Part shown: positions 1 through 7,137 of the stretch, in pieces
Position numbering within the stretch: the first letter of the stretch is position 1
How the letters are laid out: each line of letters opens with the position of its first letter
Source: Ligilactobacillus apodemi DSM 16634 = JCM 16172
Lineage (GTDB): Bacteria > Bacillota > Bacilli > Lactobacillales > Lactobacillaceae
Direction of reading: 5' to 3'
Assembly: GCF_001434405.1 (NCBI RefSeq)
Contig: NZ_AZFT01000002.1
Span: 1-64,000 of the forward strand
DNA length: 64,000 nucleotides
Translations under genes and position numbers: made by a program
The notes under the pieces: model-generated
Seen by the model: only the letters and a program-made list of their open reading frames with translations
Told to the model about the DNA's origin: nothing
Databases searched by the model: none

Positions 1-55
1 AACCCTGGACCCACGGATTAAGAGTCCGTTGCTCTGCCAGCTGAGCTAACCACCC
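1..55 (-). tRNA. tRNA-Lys (anticodon CTT), 3' end cut by the window edge
   Basis: Read on the minus strand, the segment starts with acceptor strand GGGTGGT, followed by D-arm GCTC...GAGC and anticodon stem ACGGA/TCCGT around loop CTCTTAA. That puts CTT at the anticodon, which reads AAG (Lys). The variable region GGGTC and the start of the T-stem (CAGGG) follow before the sequence ends, so only the 3' T-arm and acceptor strand are missing. It may be the first or last member of a tRNA cluster lying outside the window. Confidence 0.9.
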
Positions 56-116
56 AAATTATCAACAAAAAATATTATATCAAAGAACTCAAATAAGTAC
101 AAGTAAAATTTAAAAA

Positions 117-156
117 AATAAGATCTAGGTGATACACAGTCCCCCTAGATCTTATT
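117..156 (-). terminator. Strong hairpin, terminator of the B6 transporter/kinase transcript
   Basis: Perfect 13-bp arms (AATAAGATCTAGG and its complement) enclose a 14-nt loop, with A/T runs outside both arms. The hairpin sits just past the stop of the ECF substrate-protein gene and before the tRNA, so it most likely ends the pdxK-ECF transcript. Confidence 0.6.
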
Positions 157-176
157 TACTAAATTCAGTTGTTACA

Positions 177-737
177 TTATCCTCGGCGCGTTTGCACCAA
201 TGCGTAGATTTTTTTGATGCTGAAATACAAAAACGGTGCGCAGATCGCCGTTGAGATCGAGTTGACAACAGTGGCAGGTAAGCTAAAAAACGAAGCTACC
301 AGTGCTGTTTTAAAACTCGTTCCTACCATTAATGCTTCAATGATCGAAGCTAAATACGAAGTAAAGACCTTGGTGACCCCTGCAGTGATCGCTAAGATCG
401 TAATATTTCGCTTACTATCGACATACCCGAAAGCTTTGAAAAGTCCGGAAATTATCAAGGCTACAACGATGACCTCTAGCATCGTCAGCCACGAGACAGC
501 GAGATAGCCATTTAAGATGTCAAATCCGCCTAGACCGATGAGCCCGGCCAGCATACCATTGCGTTTACCTAAAAATAAGATCGCCGTTACCGTTAAAGTA
601 TTACCGAAGTGAATAAACGGACGCCCGACCATCGCAGGGATCGGGATCCGCAATACCCACACTCCGATATAGATCAAGGCCGCAAACAATCCGGTCAAAA
701 TGACCGCTCGCAGTGTATTTTGCTGGTCACGCAACAT
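177..737 (-). CDS. ECF transporter substrate-binding (S) membrane protein, probably for vitamin B6
   Basis: A 186-residue, very hydrophobic protein with about six membrane helices, the size and pattern of ECF-transporter S components that bind a vitamin and dock on the shared EcfA-EcfA'-EcfT module. An open frame extends 27 codons upstream, but the ATG of MLRDQQ is preceded by GGAGGG at ideal spacing inside the short gap after pdxK, so that start is used. The specificity is inferred only from the neighbouring pyridoxal kinase: S proteins of the PdxU/PdxU2 type are often paired with pdxK. The energising module is not in this position, so a shared module elsewhere is expected. Alternatives are HmpT-like or other vitamin S proteins. 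Confidence 0.75.
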   Translation of the reverse strand: MLRDQQNTLRAVILTGLFAALIYIGVWVLRIPIPAMVGRPFIHFGNTLTVTAILFLGKRNGMLAGLIGLGGFDILNGYLAVSWLTMLEVIVVALIISGLFKAFGYVDSKRNITILAITAGVTKVFTSYLASIIEALMVGTSFKTALVASFFSLPATVVNSISTAICAPFLYFSIKKIYALVQTRRG

Positions 738-756
738 TGTACTTCCCTCCAAAAAA

Positions 757-1581
757 TCATAGCTTTTCCAGTAAATAAGGTAGTGCTTTGGCATAATTGA
801 CGCCAAAACGCTCATCACGCGGAGTCGGTGTCAGTTGGATCGCACGGGAAATAAATTCCATTGCGACCTTCGCAGCAACTTTTACCGTTTTTCCCCTTAA
901 GATCCCAGCTAACAGGGCACTGGCGAAGAGATCACCCGTTCCAAAATAGTTCCCAGCCAATTTGGAACAAGTTAAACTCCACACCTCGCCTGCTTCATAG
1001 CCGATCACCGCAATATTTTCACCGAGATCGACCCCGGTCATGATCGCAGTTTCCAACCGAAACTTCTGTGCTAAGCGACATAGTGTCTTTTGTGCTTGTT
1101 CAAGCGTGATTGGAGAAGTAGTCAAAGCCTCACCTAAAAGTAGTTGGGCTTCCGTTAAATTAGGAGTCACGATCGACGCACGTTTGACTAATTGACGCAT
1201 CTTAGCAACATAGTCTAGGTCAAATCCACGGTAAAGCTTACCGTGATCAGCCATTACAGGATCAACTAAAATAAGCGCATTGTCTGTCTTCAATGTGTCT
1301 AAATGCTTCAAGATCACAGTTAGCGGTTTGACGCCTAAATATCCCAGATAGACCGCCAGAAACCGCAACTGCAAGGTTTGCCAATGTTGGAGAATGCGTG
1401 ACATCTCAGAAGAAAGATCCAAGTAGGTATTTTCACCAAAGCCACCCGTATGTGTAGACAAAAGTGCGGTTGGTAAAACATCAGGACAAAAATCAAGTGC
1501 GCTCAGCAAGGGTAAAGCGACACCCAAAGACACCTGACCCACACAGGAAAGGTCTTGACTGATCAAAACATTGGCTTGCAT
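757..1581 (-). CDS. pdxK: Pyridoxal/pyridoxamine kinase of the ribokinase-like PdxK/PdxY group
   Basis: Phosphorylates B6 vitamers with ATP to give the 5'-phosphates used as PLP cofactor. The 274 residues fit the family. Visible marks are the substrate-proximal THTGGFGENT stretch (about residue 44), DPVMADHGKLY (about 107), TPNLTEAQLLLG (about 139) and the anion-hole/catalytic GTGDLFASALLAG near residue 215. The last is typical of the PfkB/ThiD/PdxK fold. The start is ATG behind a modest AAGGATG. It lies 19 bp upstream of the ECF S-protein gene, suggesting one uptake-and-trapping transcript. A phosphomethylpyrimidine kinase (ThiD) role is possible but less likely, given the pyridoxamine-kinase-like N-terminus. 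Confidence 0.82.
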   Translation of the reverse strand: MQANVLISQDLSCVGQVSLGVALPLLSALDFCPDVLPTALLSTHTGGFGENTYLDLSSEMSRILQHWQTLQLRFLAVYLGYLGVKPLTVILKHLDTLKTDNALILVDPVMADHGKLYRGFDLDYVAKMRQLVKRASIVTPNLTEAQLLLGEALTTSPITLEQAQKTLCRLAQKFRLETAIMTGVDLGENIAVIGYEAGEVWSLTCSKLAGNYFGTGDLFASALLAGILRGKTVKVAAKVAMEFISRAIQLTPTPRDERFGVNYAKALPYLLEKL

Positions 1582-1771
1582 TTAGTCACATCCTTTTTTC
1601 CATAACACTTATTAGTTACTGGAGCGCTCAAACATTAGAGCTTGTATGTATTATATCATCTTTAAAGACTAGTCACCACGGCATTTGAAATTCTTTTCCC
1701 ATTAATTATCGAAATGTTGTGCGCAATTCAGTATAATAATTATAGCTAATATGTTATAGGAGGAAATTTTT

Positions 1772-2143
1772 ATGTCGATTTTTTCAACAGTATTGATTTT
1801 CATCGTCGCTCTAGAAGCTTTCTACATCATGGGGTTAGAGATGTTTGCTTCTGATGAGAAGTTACATCAAGTATTTGGCATGAGCGAAGAATTTGTAAAA
1901 ATGCCCGACACTAGAACGTTAATGGCCAACCAAGGGCTCTATAACGGTTTTATCGGGGCTGGTCTACTGCTCTCCCGCTTTGTGTTACCTGCAAATGCCC
2001 AATATGCTGGCAGTTTGATGTTTGTGATCTTTGTGATCATCGCTGCAGTCTACGGTTGGCTCAGTGCAAAAAATCCGCGGATCTTACTTGCACAAGGAAC
2101 GCCAGCGATCTTAGCGTTACTTTCACTTTTGATCTTTCACTAA
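1772..2143 (+). CDS. DUF1304 family small membrane protein
   Basis: A 123-residue integral membrane protein with four predicted helices (about residues 1-20, 57-73, 78-95 and 105-122). The stretches EAFYIMGLEMF and NQGLYNGFIGAGL are the hallmark segments of the DUF1304 family, whose function is unknown. The start follows a perfect AGGAGG. A TATAAT hexamer lies about 35 bp upstream without a convincing -35 box. It is a single gene, ending at a two-way terminator shared with nupC. Confidence 0.85.
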   Translation: MSIFSTVLIFIVALEAFYIMGLEMFASDEKLHQVFGMSEEFVKMPDTRTLMANQGLYNGFIGAGLLLSRFVLPANAQYAGSLMFVIFVIIAAVYGWLSAKNPRILLAQGTPAILALLSLLIFH

Positions 2144-2150
2144 GAAACCA

Positions 2151-2192
2151 AAAAAATTCGGCTACTGTCTTAAAACAGTAGCCGAATTTTTT
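2151..2192. terminator. Bidirectional terminator between the DUF1304 gene and nupC
   Basis: Arms ATTCGGCTACTGT/ACAGTAGCCGAAT with an A run on the left and a T run on the right form a GC-rich stem flanked by T runs on both strands. It serves two convergent genes. Confidence 0.9.
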
Positions 2193-2210
2193 ATTGTCTT
2201 GCTATTATTT

Positions 2211-3452
2211 TTACCAAACGTATAAACCAACCATTGCTGCAGATAGAAGGGAAACTAAGATCCCAGAAAGCAACATATAGCCAACGTTTTTAGAGATAAG
2301 ATCATTCTTTTCACGATCAACGATACCCTTAAAGCATCCGATGATCATCCCAACTGTTGAGAAGTTAGCAAATGAAGTTACAAAGACTGTTAACACTGCT
2401 TTGTAGTGTGGTGCAAAGTCTTTGATCGTTTCGGTAACTTGTCCCATAACAACGAATTCATTTGTAACTAACTTTGTCCCCATGTATTGGGCAAATTGGA
2501 AAGCTTCACCGTGTGGCAAGCCCATCAACCATGCTAAAGGATACATGATGATCCCTAAGATGTGTTCCAATGATAACCATGGATTGATCAAGCCAAGTAA
2601 CTTATCGATCAAAGCTGCTAAAGCAACAAAGGCGATAACGTTAGCCGCAATGATCAAAATCAAACGACCAGCACCTAAAATAGAATCACCTAAGAAGGAG
2701 AAGAAAGGTTCTTTTTTAGCATGACCATTTGCATCAACGTCGCCGATTTCAGTTTCTGCCATGGCAGAGCCTTTCATCGTAGCGATCGTATCTTCTTCTG
2801 GTGAAACTTTAACTGGGTTAAGCAAAGCAACTACGATCAACGCATTGATCACGTTAACTGGAACCGCCGTTAAAATATATTCACCAGGCATCATTTGCGT
2901 ATAAGAACCAATGATCGAAGCTGTAACACAGCTCATTGACATCATCGCTAGCGTCAAATTACGCTTAGCATTGATTTGTTTAAGTTGGAGTGATGAAACA
3001 GCTAATGCTTCTGTGTTACCAAGAAACATCATTTCGATCGCAAAGAAAGATTCAAACTTAGGTTGACCAGTGATAAACGATAAACCACGTCCGATCCATT
3101 TAATAACCCAAGGTAAGATCCCGATATAAGTTAAAATATCAAACAATGGAACGACCATCAAAATTGGAAGAAGCACTGACACGAACCAGTCCATTTGCTT
3201 AACATTGACCATGCTTGGGAGCGCAAATTCGATCCCGACATAAGCAATTTTCATCAATTCGTTAAAGCCAGCTGCTGCCCCATTAACAATTGCACGACCA
3301 CCTGAGAAACTGGTCAAGAACCACGCTAACACAAGGTTAAAGATAACCATTGTGATAACACCACGCCAATTGATCTCTTTACGGTTCTTAGAAAAGATGA
3401 TCCCGACCGCTAAAAAGACCAGTAAACCTAAAACATTTATTGCTAAATACAA
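2211..3452 (-). CDS. nupC: Concentrative nucleoside transporter, NupC/CNT family
   Basis: Proton- or sodium-coupled nucleoside importer in the cytoplasmic membrane. The protein is about 413 residues, close to bacterial NupC (~400), with the family gate/core motifs EMMFLGNTEALAV, SYTQMMPGEYILTA and NEFVVMGQ and a NFSTVGMIIGC segment in the C-terminal core. The frame opens with ATG eight codons earlier, but the AGAGGAG at 3461-3467 lies inside that extension and is well placed for the TTG at 3450-3452, so the mature start is probably TTG (MYLAINVLG, the usual N-terminus). The gene is monocistronic, with a good promoter upstream. Confidence 0.9.
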   Translation of the reverse strand: MYLAINVLGLLVFLAVGIIFSKNRKEINWRGVITMVIFNLVLAWFLTSFSGGRAIVNGAAAGFNELMKIAYVGIEFALPSMVNVKQMDWFVSVLLPILMVVPLFDILTYIGILPWVIKWIGRGLSFITGQPKFESFFAIEMMFLGNTEALAVSSLQLKQINAKRNLTLAMMSMSCVTASIIGSYTQMMPGEYILTAVPVNVINALIVVALLNPVKVSPEEDTIATMKGSAMAETEIGDVDANGHAKKEPFFSFLGDSILGAGRLILIIAANVIAFVALAALIDKLLGLINPWLSLEHILGIIMYPLAWLMGLPHGEAFQFAQYMGTKLVTNEFVVMGQVTETIKDFAPHYKAVLTVFVTSFANFSTVGMIIGCFKGIVDREKNDLISKNVGYMLLSGILVSLLSAAMVGLYVW

Positions 3453-3516
3453 GATATTTTCTCCTCTCTGTATCATAAAATAATAGCAATGTATAAATGA
3501 TTGTAAAACTTCAATT

Positions 3517-3545
3517 AGTATATCTAGTTAGCGCGTATTTGTAAA
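3517..3545 (-). promoter_or_regulatory. nupC promoter
   Basis: On the minus strand TTTACA (3540-3545) and TATACT (3517-3522) are separated by 17 bp, about 65 bp before the proposed TTG start. Confidence 0.65.
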
Positions 3546-3663
3546 CAATTTTATTAACTTCATTTAATTTTGAAAAATAATAAAAATATCATTTTATCGC
3601 TAAAAAGATACGTACCAATCAGCTGTTTTACCCCTAACAAACCTTAATGATCCGTCAAAACGG

Positions 3664-3704
3664 CGTTCGGAATGTACCGAACGATTATCTAGAAATTAGA
3701 TAAT
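3664..3704. promoter_or_regulatory. Two adjacent dyads between nupC and the structured RNA, one with inverted CCGAACG cores
   Basis: CGTTCGG-6 bp-CCGAACG (3664-3683) is followed at once by ATTATCTA-5 bp-TAGATAAT (3684-3704). CCGAAC is the core of the PurR PurBox, but the usual PurBox pair is wider apart and A/T-flanked, so a purine regulator is only a suggestion. The element lies about 120 bp upstream of the nupC promoter and about 85 bp upstream of the RNA promoter. The rest of 3546-3788 is AT-rich with no gene. Confidence 0.35.
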
Positions 3705-3788
3705 TAATTAAAAAATAATATTTTAAACCATTTTTAGTTTAACAAAGATCACGCGCATGGTAAAGTCAGAAATTAAAAATGTAAGCGC

Positions 3789-3816
3789 TTGACATTTTGC
3801 TGATTTTTCGTATAAT
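3789..3816 (+). promoter_or_regulatory. Near-consensus promoter of the structured RNA
   Basis: Perfect TTGACA (3789-3794) and perfect TATAAT (3811-3816) with 16-bp spacing. A cre-like TGTAAGCGCTTGACA overlaps the -35 box but has one extra base compared with the CcpA consensus. Confidence 0.85.
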
Positions 3817-3822
3817 AAGAGA

Positions 3823-4089
3823 TGAAAAGGAGGCTTATAAGCCTTTTTATCCCAAGCACGTACTCGCGTTAAACCTTAGCGCAACAAGACATCTAGCCTA
3901 GTTGCTTAGATGCATGAAAGAAGGCTTACTTCTCCTTTTGGATCCACCCTACAGTTCAAATGAACGGATCGTCGATAATGTAAAATAAGATCGTGAAAGA
4001 ACAAGACTGCGACGATGAAAGGTCCGTTTGACTGTCATTTATATATTTAAAGAAGCATAACTGCGTAAGTACAGTTATGCTTCTTTTTT
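3823..4089 (+). ncRNA. Unidentified structured non-coding RNA of about 265 nt
   Basis: It starts just after a near-consensus promoter and ends at a clear intrinsic terminator (AGAAGCATAACTG / CAGTTATGCTTCT, then T6). The 5' AAAAGGAG can pair with CTCCTTTT about 110 nt on, enclosing smaller hairpins (GCAAC...GTTGC, CATCTA...TAGATG). A long imperfect stem follows: ACAGT..CAAA..ACGGA..CGTCG pairs with CGACG..TCCGT..TTTG..ACTGT. No ORF has a ribosome binding site. It is not an RNase P, tmRNA, SRP RNA or T-box by their signature motifs. A divergent 6S RNA (or the related Lacto-usp group) is possible but cannot be shown by eye. It is too far from the next gene, and separated by a terminator, to be that gene's leader. 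Confidence 0.65.
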
Positions 4090-4291
4090 AGCGCCATTTC
4101 TGGCTTTCTAAAAAAAATCCGAATGTTTTAAATCAAGACGATTGTTTTATTTCGCTTATTTTATAGCATGTTAGCTAGCGATTTAGCAACTTTGATTAAT
4201 TACCTTTAAGTTTTATGCGAACTAAGCGCTAACTCGGCCACTGACATGGATATGTTACAATTAAACCGTAAATCAAAAAGGACGTGATCTT

Positions 4292-4801
4292 ATGAGTACT
4301 ACTATTACTTGTCGTCAAACCCTTGCTATCACGAGCCACCGCATCTTAGCAAGTGATTTAAACGAACACGACACCGTCTATGGGGGCGAATTGTTGTCCC
4401 TATTAGACGGGACTACTTCGATTTCTGCTAGTCGCTTTGCGCGCACCCAATGTGTGACTGCAGCAGTCGACAACGTCAATTTTTTAGCCCCCTTTGTCCT
4501 AAACGATTCGTTGTGCATCGAAGCTTATGTAACTGGAGCTGGCAAGCGCTCGATCGAAGTTTTTGCAAAAGTTATCGGTGAACACTTAGAAACTGGGGAA
4601 CGCTTTTTAGGGATGACCGCATTTTTCACCTTTGTTAGTCTAGATAAAAATAAAGAACTCCCCCAACTAAAGGCTCAGACAGCCGAAGAAAAAGCTCTTT
4701 GTCAAGGCTACTTAGCGCGCAAGCAATTGCGAGACCAAATGCGTAAGCTCCACCAAACCACCCAAAACCAATTGTCCCTCGAATTTCCCTGGTTAATATA
4801 A
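4292..4801 (+). CDS. Acyl-CoA thioesterase, hotdog fold (YkhA/YciA-like)
   Basis: Cytosolic enzyme expected to cleave acyl-CoA thioesters. The N-terminal ITSHRILASDLNEHDTVYGG followed by LLSLLDGTT is the conserved helix region of the hexameric acyl-CoA thioesterase family, with the active-site Asp/Asn pair in this area. VDNVNFLAPF and TAFFTFVSLD are later family segments. At 169 residues it has the family's size. The ATG follows AAAAGGACG at good spacing. It stands alone between the RNA gene and a two-way terminator. The true acyl substrate is unknown. Confidence 0.8.
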   Translation: MSTTITCRQTLAITSHRILASDLNEHDTVYGGELLSLLDGTTSISASRFARTQCVTAAVDNVNFLAPFVLNDSLCIEAYVTGAGKRSIEVFAKVIGEHLETGERFLGMTAFFTFVSLDKNKELPQLKAQTAEEKALCQGYLARKQLRDQMRKLHQTTQNQLSLEFPWLI

Positions 4802-4836
4802 AAGAGGTATGCTGACTTTTAGCATACCTCTTTTTG
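4800..4836. terminator. Bidirectional terminator
   Basis: AAAGAGGTATGCT / AGCATACCTCTTT around a 7-nt loop, with A and T runs outside. It serves the thioesterase gene and the convergent 43-codon gene. Confidence 0.9.
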
Positions 4837-4847
4837 ATAAAGACTAT

Positions 4848-4979
4848 TTACTTGTTGATCGTACCTTGACTTCGCGTTAAATTCAATAATAGTTCGATCG
4901 CTTCTTTATAACTGCAAGACCGCTCGTCCATAACAGTCTTGATCAACTCTTCTGTTGACGTCTTGGATGAGATCGTCAT
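4848..4979 (-). CDS. Small 43-residue protein of unknown function
   Basis: The reading frame starts MTISSKTSTEELIKTVMDER and continues as a soluble, helix-rich peptide (a CSYKEAIELLLNL helix, then TRSQGTINK). It is supported by a perfect AGGAGG seven bases before the ATG, by codon use like its neighbours, and by a terminator straight after the stop. No family is recognised. The length and helical pattern resemble small regulatory or antitoxin-like proteins, but no partner gene is next to it. An SOS-like box lies 29 bp upstream. Confidence 0.65.
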   Translation of the reverse strand: MTISSKTSTEELIKTVMDERSCSYKEAIELLLNLTRSQGTINK

Positions 4980-5007
4980 GAATATAGCCTCCTCGCTTCG
5001 CACATGG

Positions 5008-5021
5008 CGAACATTCGTTCA
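5008..5021 (-). promoter_or_regulatory. LexA (SOS)-like box upstream of the 43-codon gene
   Basis: CGAAC-ATTC-GTTC matches the CGAAC-N4-GTTC core of the Gram-positive SOS box, with perfect inverted GAAC/GTTC halves. It lies in the 5' region of the small gene. The following 5022-5377 is AT-rich with no convincing gene (an open frame at 5106-5315 lacks a ribosome binding site). Confidence 0.4.
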
Positions 5022-5377
5022 TTTATTTTTGTTACTTTTCTATTCTAGCGCGTCCACTCCAAAAAAGAAAGAGTTAATATTGTTCAATTTTTTTATGTAT
5101 CTAAAATGATTGCGCCATTTCAACGAATTACGCCACTAAAAAAATTTTGTTGCCGTTTTTTATACATTTTTTATGGCAAATATGCACAAAGCTTGTTAGA
5201 CCAATCATCTGACTTTTTTATTAGTCACAACCACCAAAAGCTTATTCAACTTGTTTTCATGCATATTTCCAAAAAATTGTTCCGTTTCCATAATTTTTAT
5301 TTTACTTATATATAAATAATTAGTTATCGTATTTTCGTTCATTCTTGATAAAATTTAGTGGATCTGACCTAAAGTAA

Positions 5378-5406
5378 TTGACGCCTACGTAAAAAACCGC
5401 TATAAT
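5378..5406 (+). promoter_or_regulatory. Promoter of the T-box/mts operon
   Basis: TTGACG (5378-5383), 17-bp spacer, TATAAT (5401-5406). The transcript would start around 5413, just before the T-box stem I. Confidence 0.8.
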
Positions 5407-5412
5407 CTCCCT

Positions 5413-5676
5413 AACTTATAAAAAGTATCGCTTTGATGAGAAGAGCGGCTGACACTAATTGACCAGAGACTGAGACATATGCTGAAAGTTTCAGATGGCG
5501 GCCAAAAATGAACTCTGAGCTGCTTAGGGGTGCAAGCTTCTAAGCCGGTGTGGATCGTTAAAACCTTGAGACTAGCTTGTTAGTCTCCGAGGTGATTAGT
5601 GTGAGCTGATCACAAATCAAGGTGGTACCACGGTCAAACGTCCTTGGCGAATATTCGTCAAGGGCGTTTTTTGTTT
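5413..5676 (+). promoter_or_regulatory. T-box leader, specifier probably ATG (methionine)
   Basis: A tRNA-sensing leader. Its hallmark is the antiterminator box GGTGGTACCACGG at 5621-5633. An intrinsic terminator follows (CCTTGGCGA / TCGTCAAGG, then T6, about 5636-5674) that competes with it. Upstream are an AGAGA bulge (5465-5469), a distal GCTGAAAG..AGATGGCGG region and the 3' strand of stem I, where AAAATGAACTCTGAG places ATG (5508-5510) at the usual specifier position. Uncharged tRNA-Met would therefore turn on the operon. This fits the methionine-regulated Mts transporter behind it. Confidence 0.92.
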
Positions 5677-5704
5677 ATTTGACCAACAGAAAGGAGCATT
5701 TTTT

Positions 5705-6550
5705 ATGACAAACAAACAACTTGTATTGCAAACCGATTTTGGCTTAGGTGATGGAGCTGTTAGCGCGATGTACGGGGTCGCTAAAACGATCTCCAAAGAT
5801 CTCTTTATTGCTGATCTGACCCACGAGATCACCCCCTATAACATTTGGGAAGCTTCCTATCGTTTATATCAAACGATCAATTATTGGCCAAGTGGAACTG
5901 TTTTTGTCTCCGTGGTCGATCCAGGGGTCGGAAGTACGCGTAAAAGTGTCTGTGCGCTAACTAAAACTGGTCATTATATTATTACGCCAGATAATGGTAC
6001 TTTGTCACACGTCGCTCGTTTCTTTGGTTTAAAAGAGGTCAGACAGATCAATGAAAATACCGAGCGCCTGTCACACTCGGCAGAAAGCCACACTTTCCAC
6101 GGGCGCGATGTTTACGCCTATAACGGTGCACGCTTAGCTAGTCAACAGATCGAGCTTAGCGACCTTGGTACCCCATTACCAGTTGATCAGATCGAAACTT
6201 TAGAGCTTTTAGAACCACAAGTCGCTGACCAAACGATCACGGGTATGATCGACATCTTAGATATTCGTTTTGGGTCTTTATGGACTAATATTCCACTAGA
6301 AGCGCTCAAACAACTCGATATTTCCCGTGGGGATACTTTAGTGACCACTATCTCACATCAAGGAAAAGAAGTTTATCGCAACGAAATCCCATTTGTACGT
6401 TCTTTTGCTGATGTGGCCTTAAATGAACCTTTGATCTATATCAATTCACTTGTTAAAGTTGGGATCGCGCTCAACCAAGCCTCATTTTCACAAGTTCACC
6501 ACATTGGTACTGGTAACGATTGGCAAGTTACTTTGCATAAATCACGTTAA
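5705..6550 (+). CDS. S-adenosyl-L-methionine hydrolase (adenosine-forming), DUF62 family
   Basis: Members of this family (SAM hydroxide adenosyltransferases) split SAM into adenosine and L-methionine using an activated water. The protein shows the family landmarks: [10 protein letters not shown] at the N-terminus (first catalytic Asp), [11 protein letters not shown] (about 38), [14 protein letters not shown] (about 76), [11 protein letters not shown] (about 99) and [15 protein letters not shown] (about 134, containing the R-D/H residues). At 281 residues it is full length. The ATG follows AAAGGAG. It is the first gene of the T-box operon, with an ECF transporter directly behind, so it probably supplies methionine from imported or internal SAM. 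Confidence 0.88.
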   Translation: MTNKQLVLQTDFGLGDGAVSAMYGVAKTISKDLFIADLTHEITPYNIWEASYRLYQTINYWPSGTVFVSVVDPGVGSTRKSVCALTKTGHYIITPDNGTLSHVARFFGLKEVRQINENTERLSHSAESHTFHGRDVYAYNGARLASQQIELSDLGTPLPVDQIETLELLEPQVADQTITGMIDILDIRFGSLWTNIPLEALKQLDISRGDTLVTTISHQGKEVYRNEIPFVRSFADVALNEPLIYINSLVKVGIALNQASFSQVHHIGTGNDWQVTLHKSR

Positions 6551-6582
6551 AACGTCATAATAAATTGAAAGGAGTTTATATT

Positions 6583-7134
6583 ATGAAAAAAGAATTATCC
6601 GTTAAAAGTGTCGTAGCGATTGGGATCGGCTCGGCGATCTTTGTGATCTTAGGGCGTTTTGCCTCGATCCCTACCGGCATTCCTAATACTAGTATTGAAA
6701 CAACTTATCCCTTCTTAGCCTTGTTTGCTGCCATTTTTGGACCATTAGTCGGTTTAGCAACTGGTTTGATCGGACACACGTTAAAAGATTTTATCAGCTA
6801 TGGTTCCCCGTGGTGGAGCTGGGTCTTATGTTCTGGTTTGATTGGCTTTTTATTTGGGTTGATCGGTAAGAAATTACGGATCGAAGAAGGCATCTTCAAC
6901 AAAGAAAATATCATATTCTTTAATTTTTTCCAGATTATCGCCAACTTCTTTACTTGGAGCTTAGTCGCACCGACTTTAGATATCTTGGTTTACAGTGAGC
7001 CCTCCAACAAAGTATTCTTACAAGGAATCATTTCTTCGGTTTCAAACAGTTTAGCTGTCGGGATCTTAGGGACACTTTTACTCAAGGCATATGCCAACTC
7101 ACGAGTCAAAAAAGGAAGTTTACACAAGGATTAG
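6583..7134 (+). CDS. mtsA: ECF transporter substrate-binding protein MtsA (methionine-regulated)
   Basis: A 183-residue membrane protein with about five or six helices and the ECF S-component look (an aromatic-rich [16 protein letters not shown] loop). The open frame begins with TTG six codons earlier, but AAAGGAG lies inside that stretch, so the ATG at 6583 (MKKELSVKS) is the start. It is encoded with its own energising module (next two genes), a group-I ECF layout. The name follows the published methionine-regulated ECF system MtsABC. The exact ligand is not known; methionine, a SAM-derived compound or a precursor would all fit the operon. Confidence 0.8.
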   Translation: MKKELSVKSVVAIGIGSAIFVILGRFASIPTGIPNTSIETTYPFLALFAAIFGPLVGLATGLIGHTLKDFISYGSPWWSWVLCSGLIGFLFGLIGKKLRIEEGIFNKENIIFFNFFQIIANFFTWSLVAPTLDILVYSEPSNKVFLQGIISSVSNSLAVGILGTLLLKAYANSRVKKGSLHKD

Positions 7135-7137
7135 CTT

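Noticed and set aside
3779-3794. cre site at the promoter of the structured RNA
   Set aside because: TGTAAGCGCTTGACA has one extra base between the half-sites compared with the CcpA consensus, so it is not called as a site.
3823-4089. Structured RNA as 6S RNA, SRP RNA or RNase P
   Set aside because: No signature motif of SRP RNA or RNase P is present, and a 6S-like rod cannot be shown by eye, so no name is given.
5106-5315. 69-codon open frame on the plus strand
   Set aside because: No ribosome binding site, AT-driven composition and no family features; it lies in the spacer before the T-box promoter.
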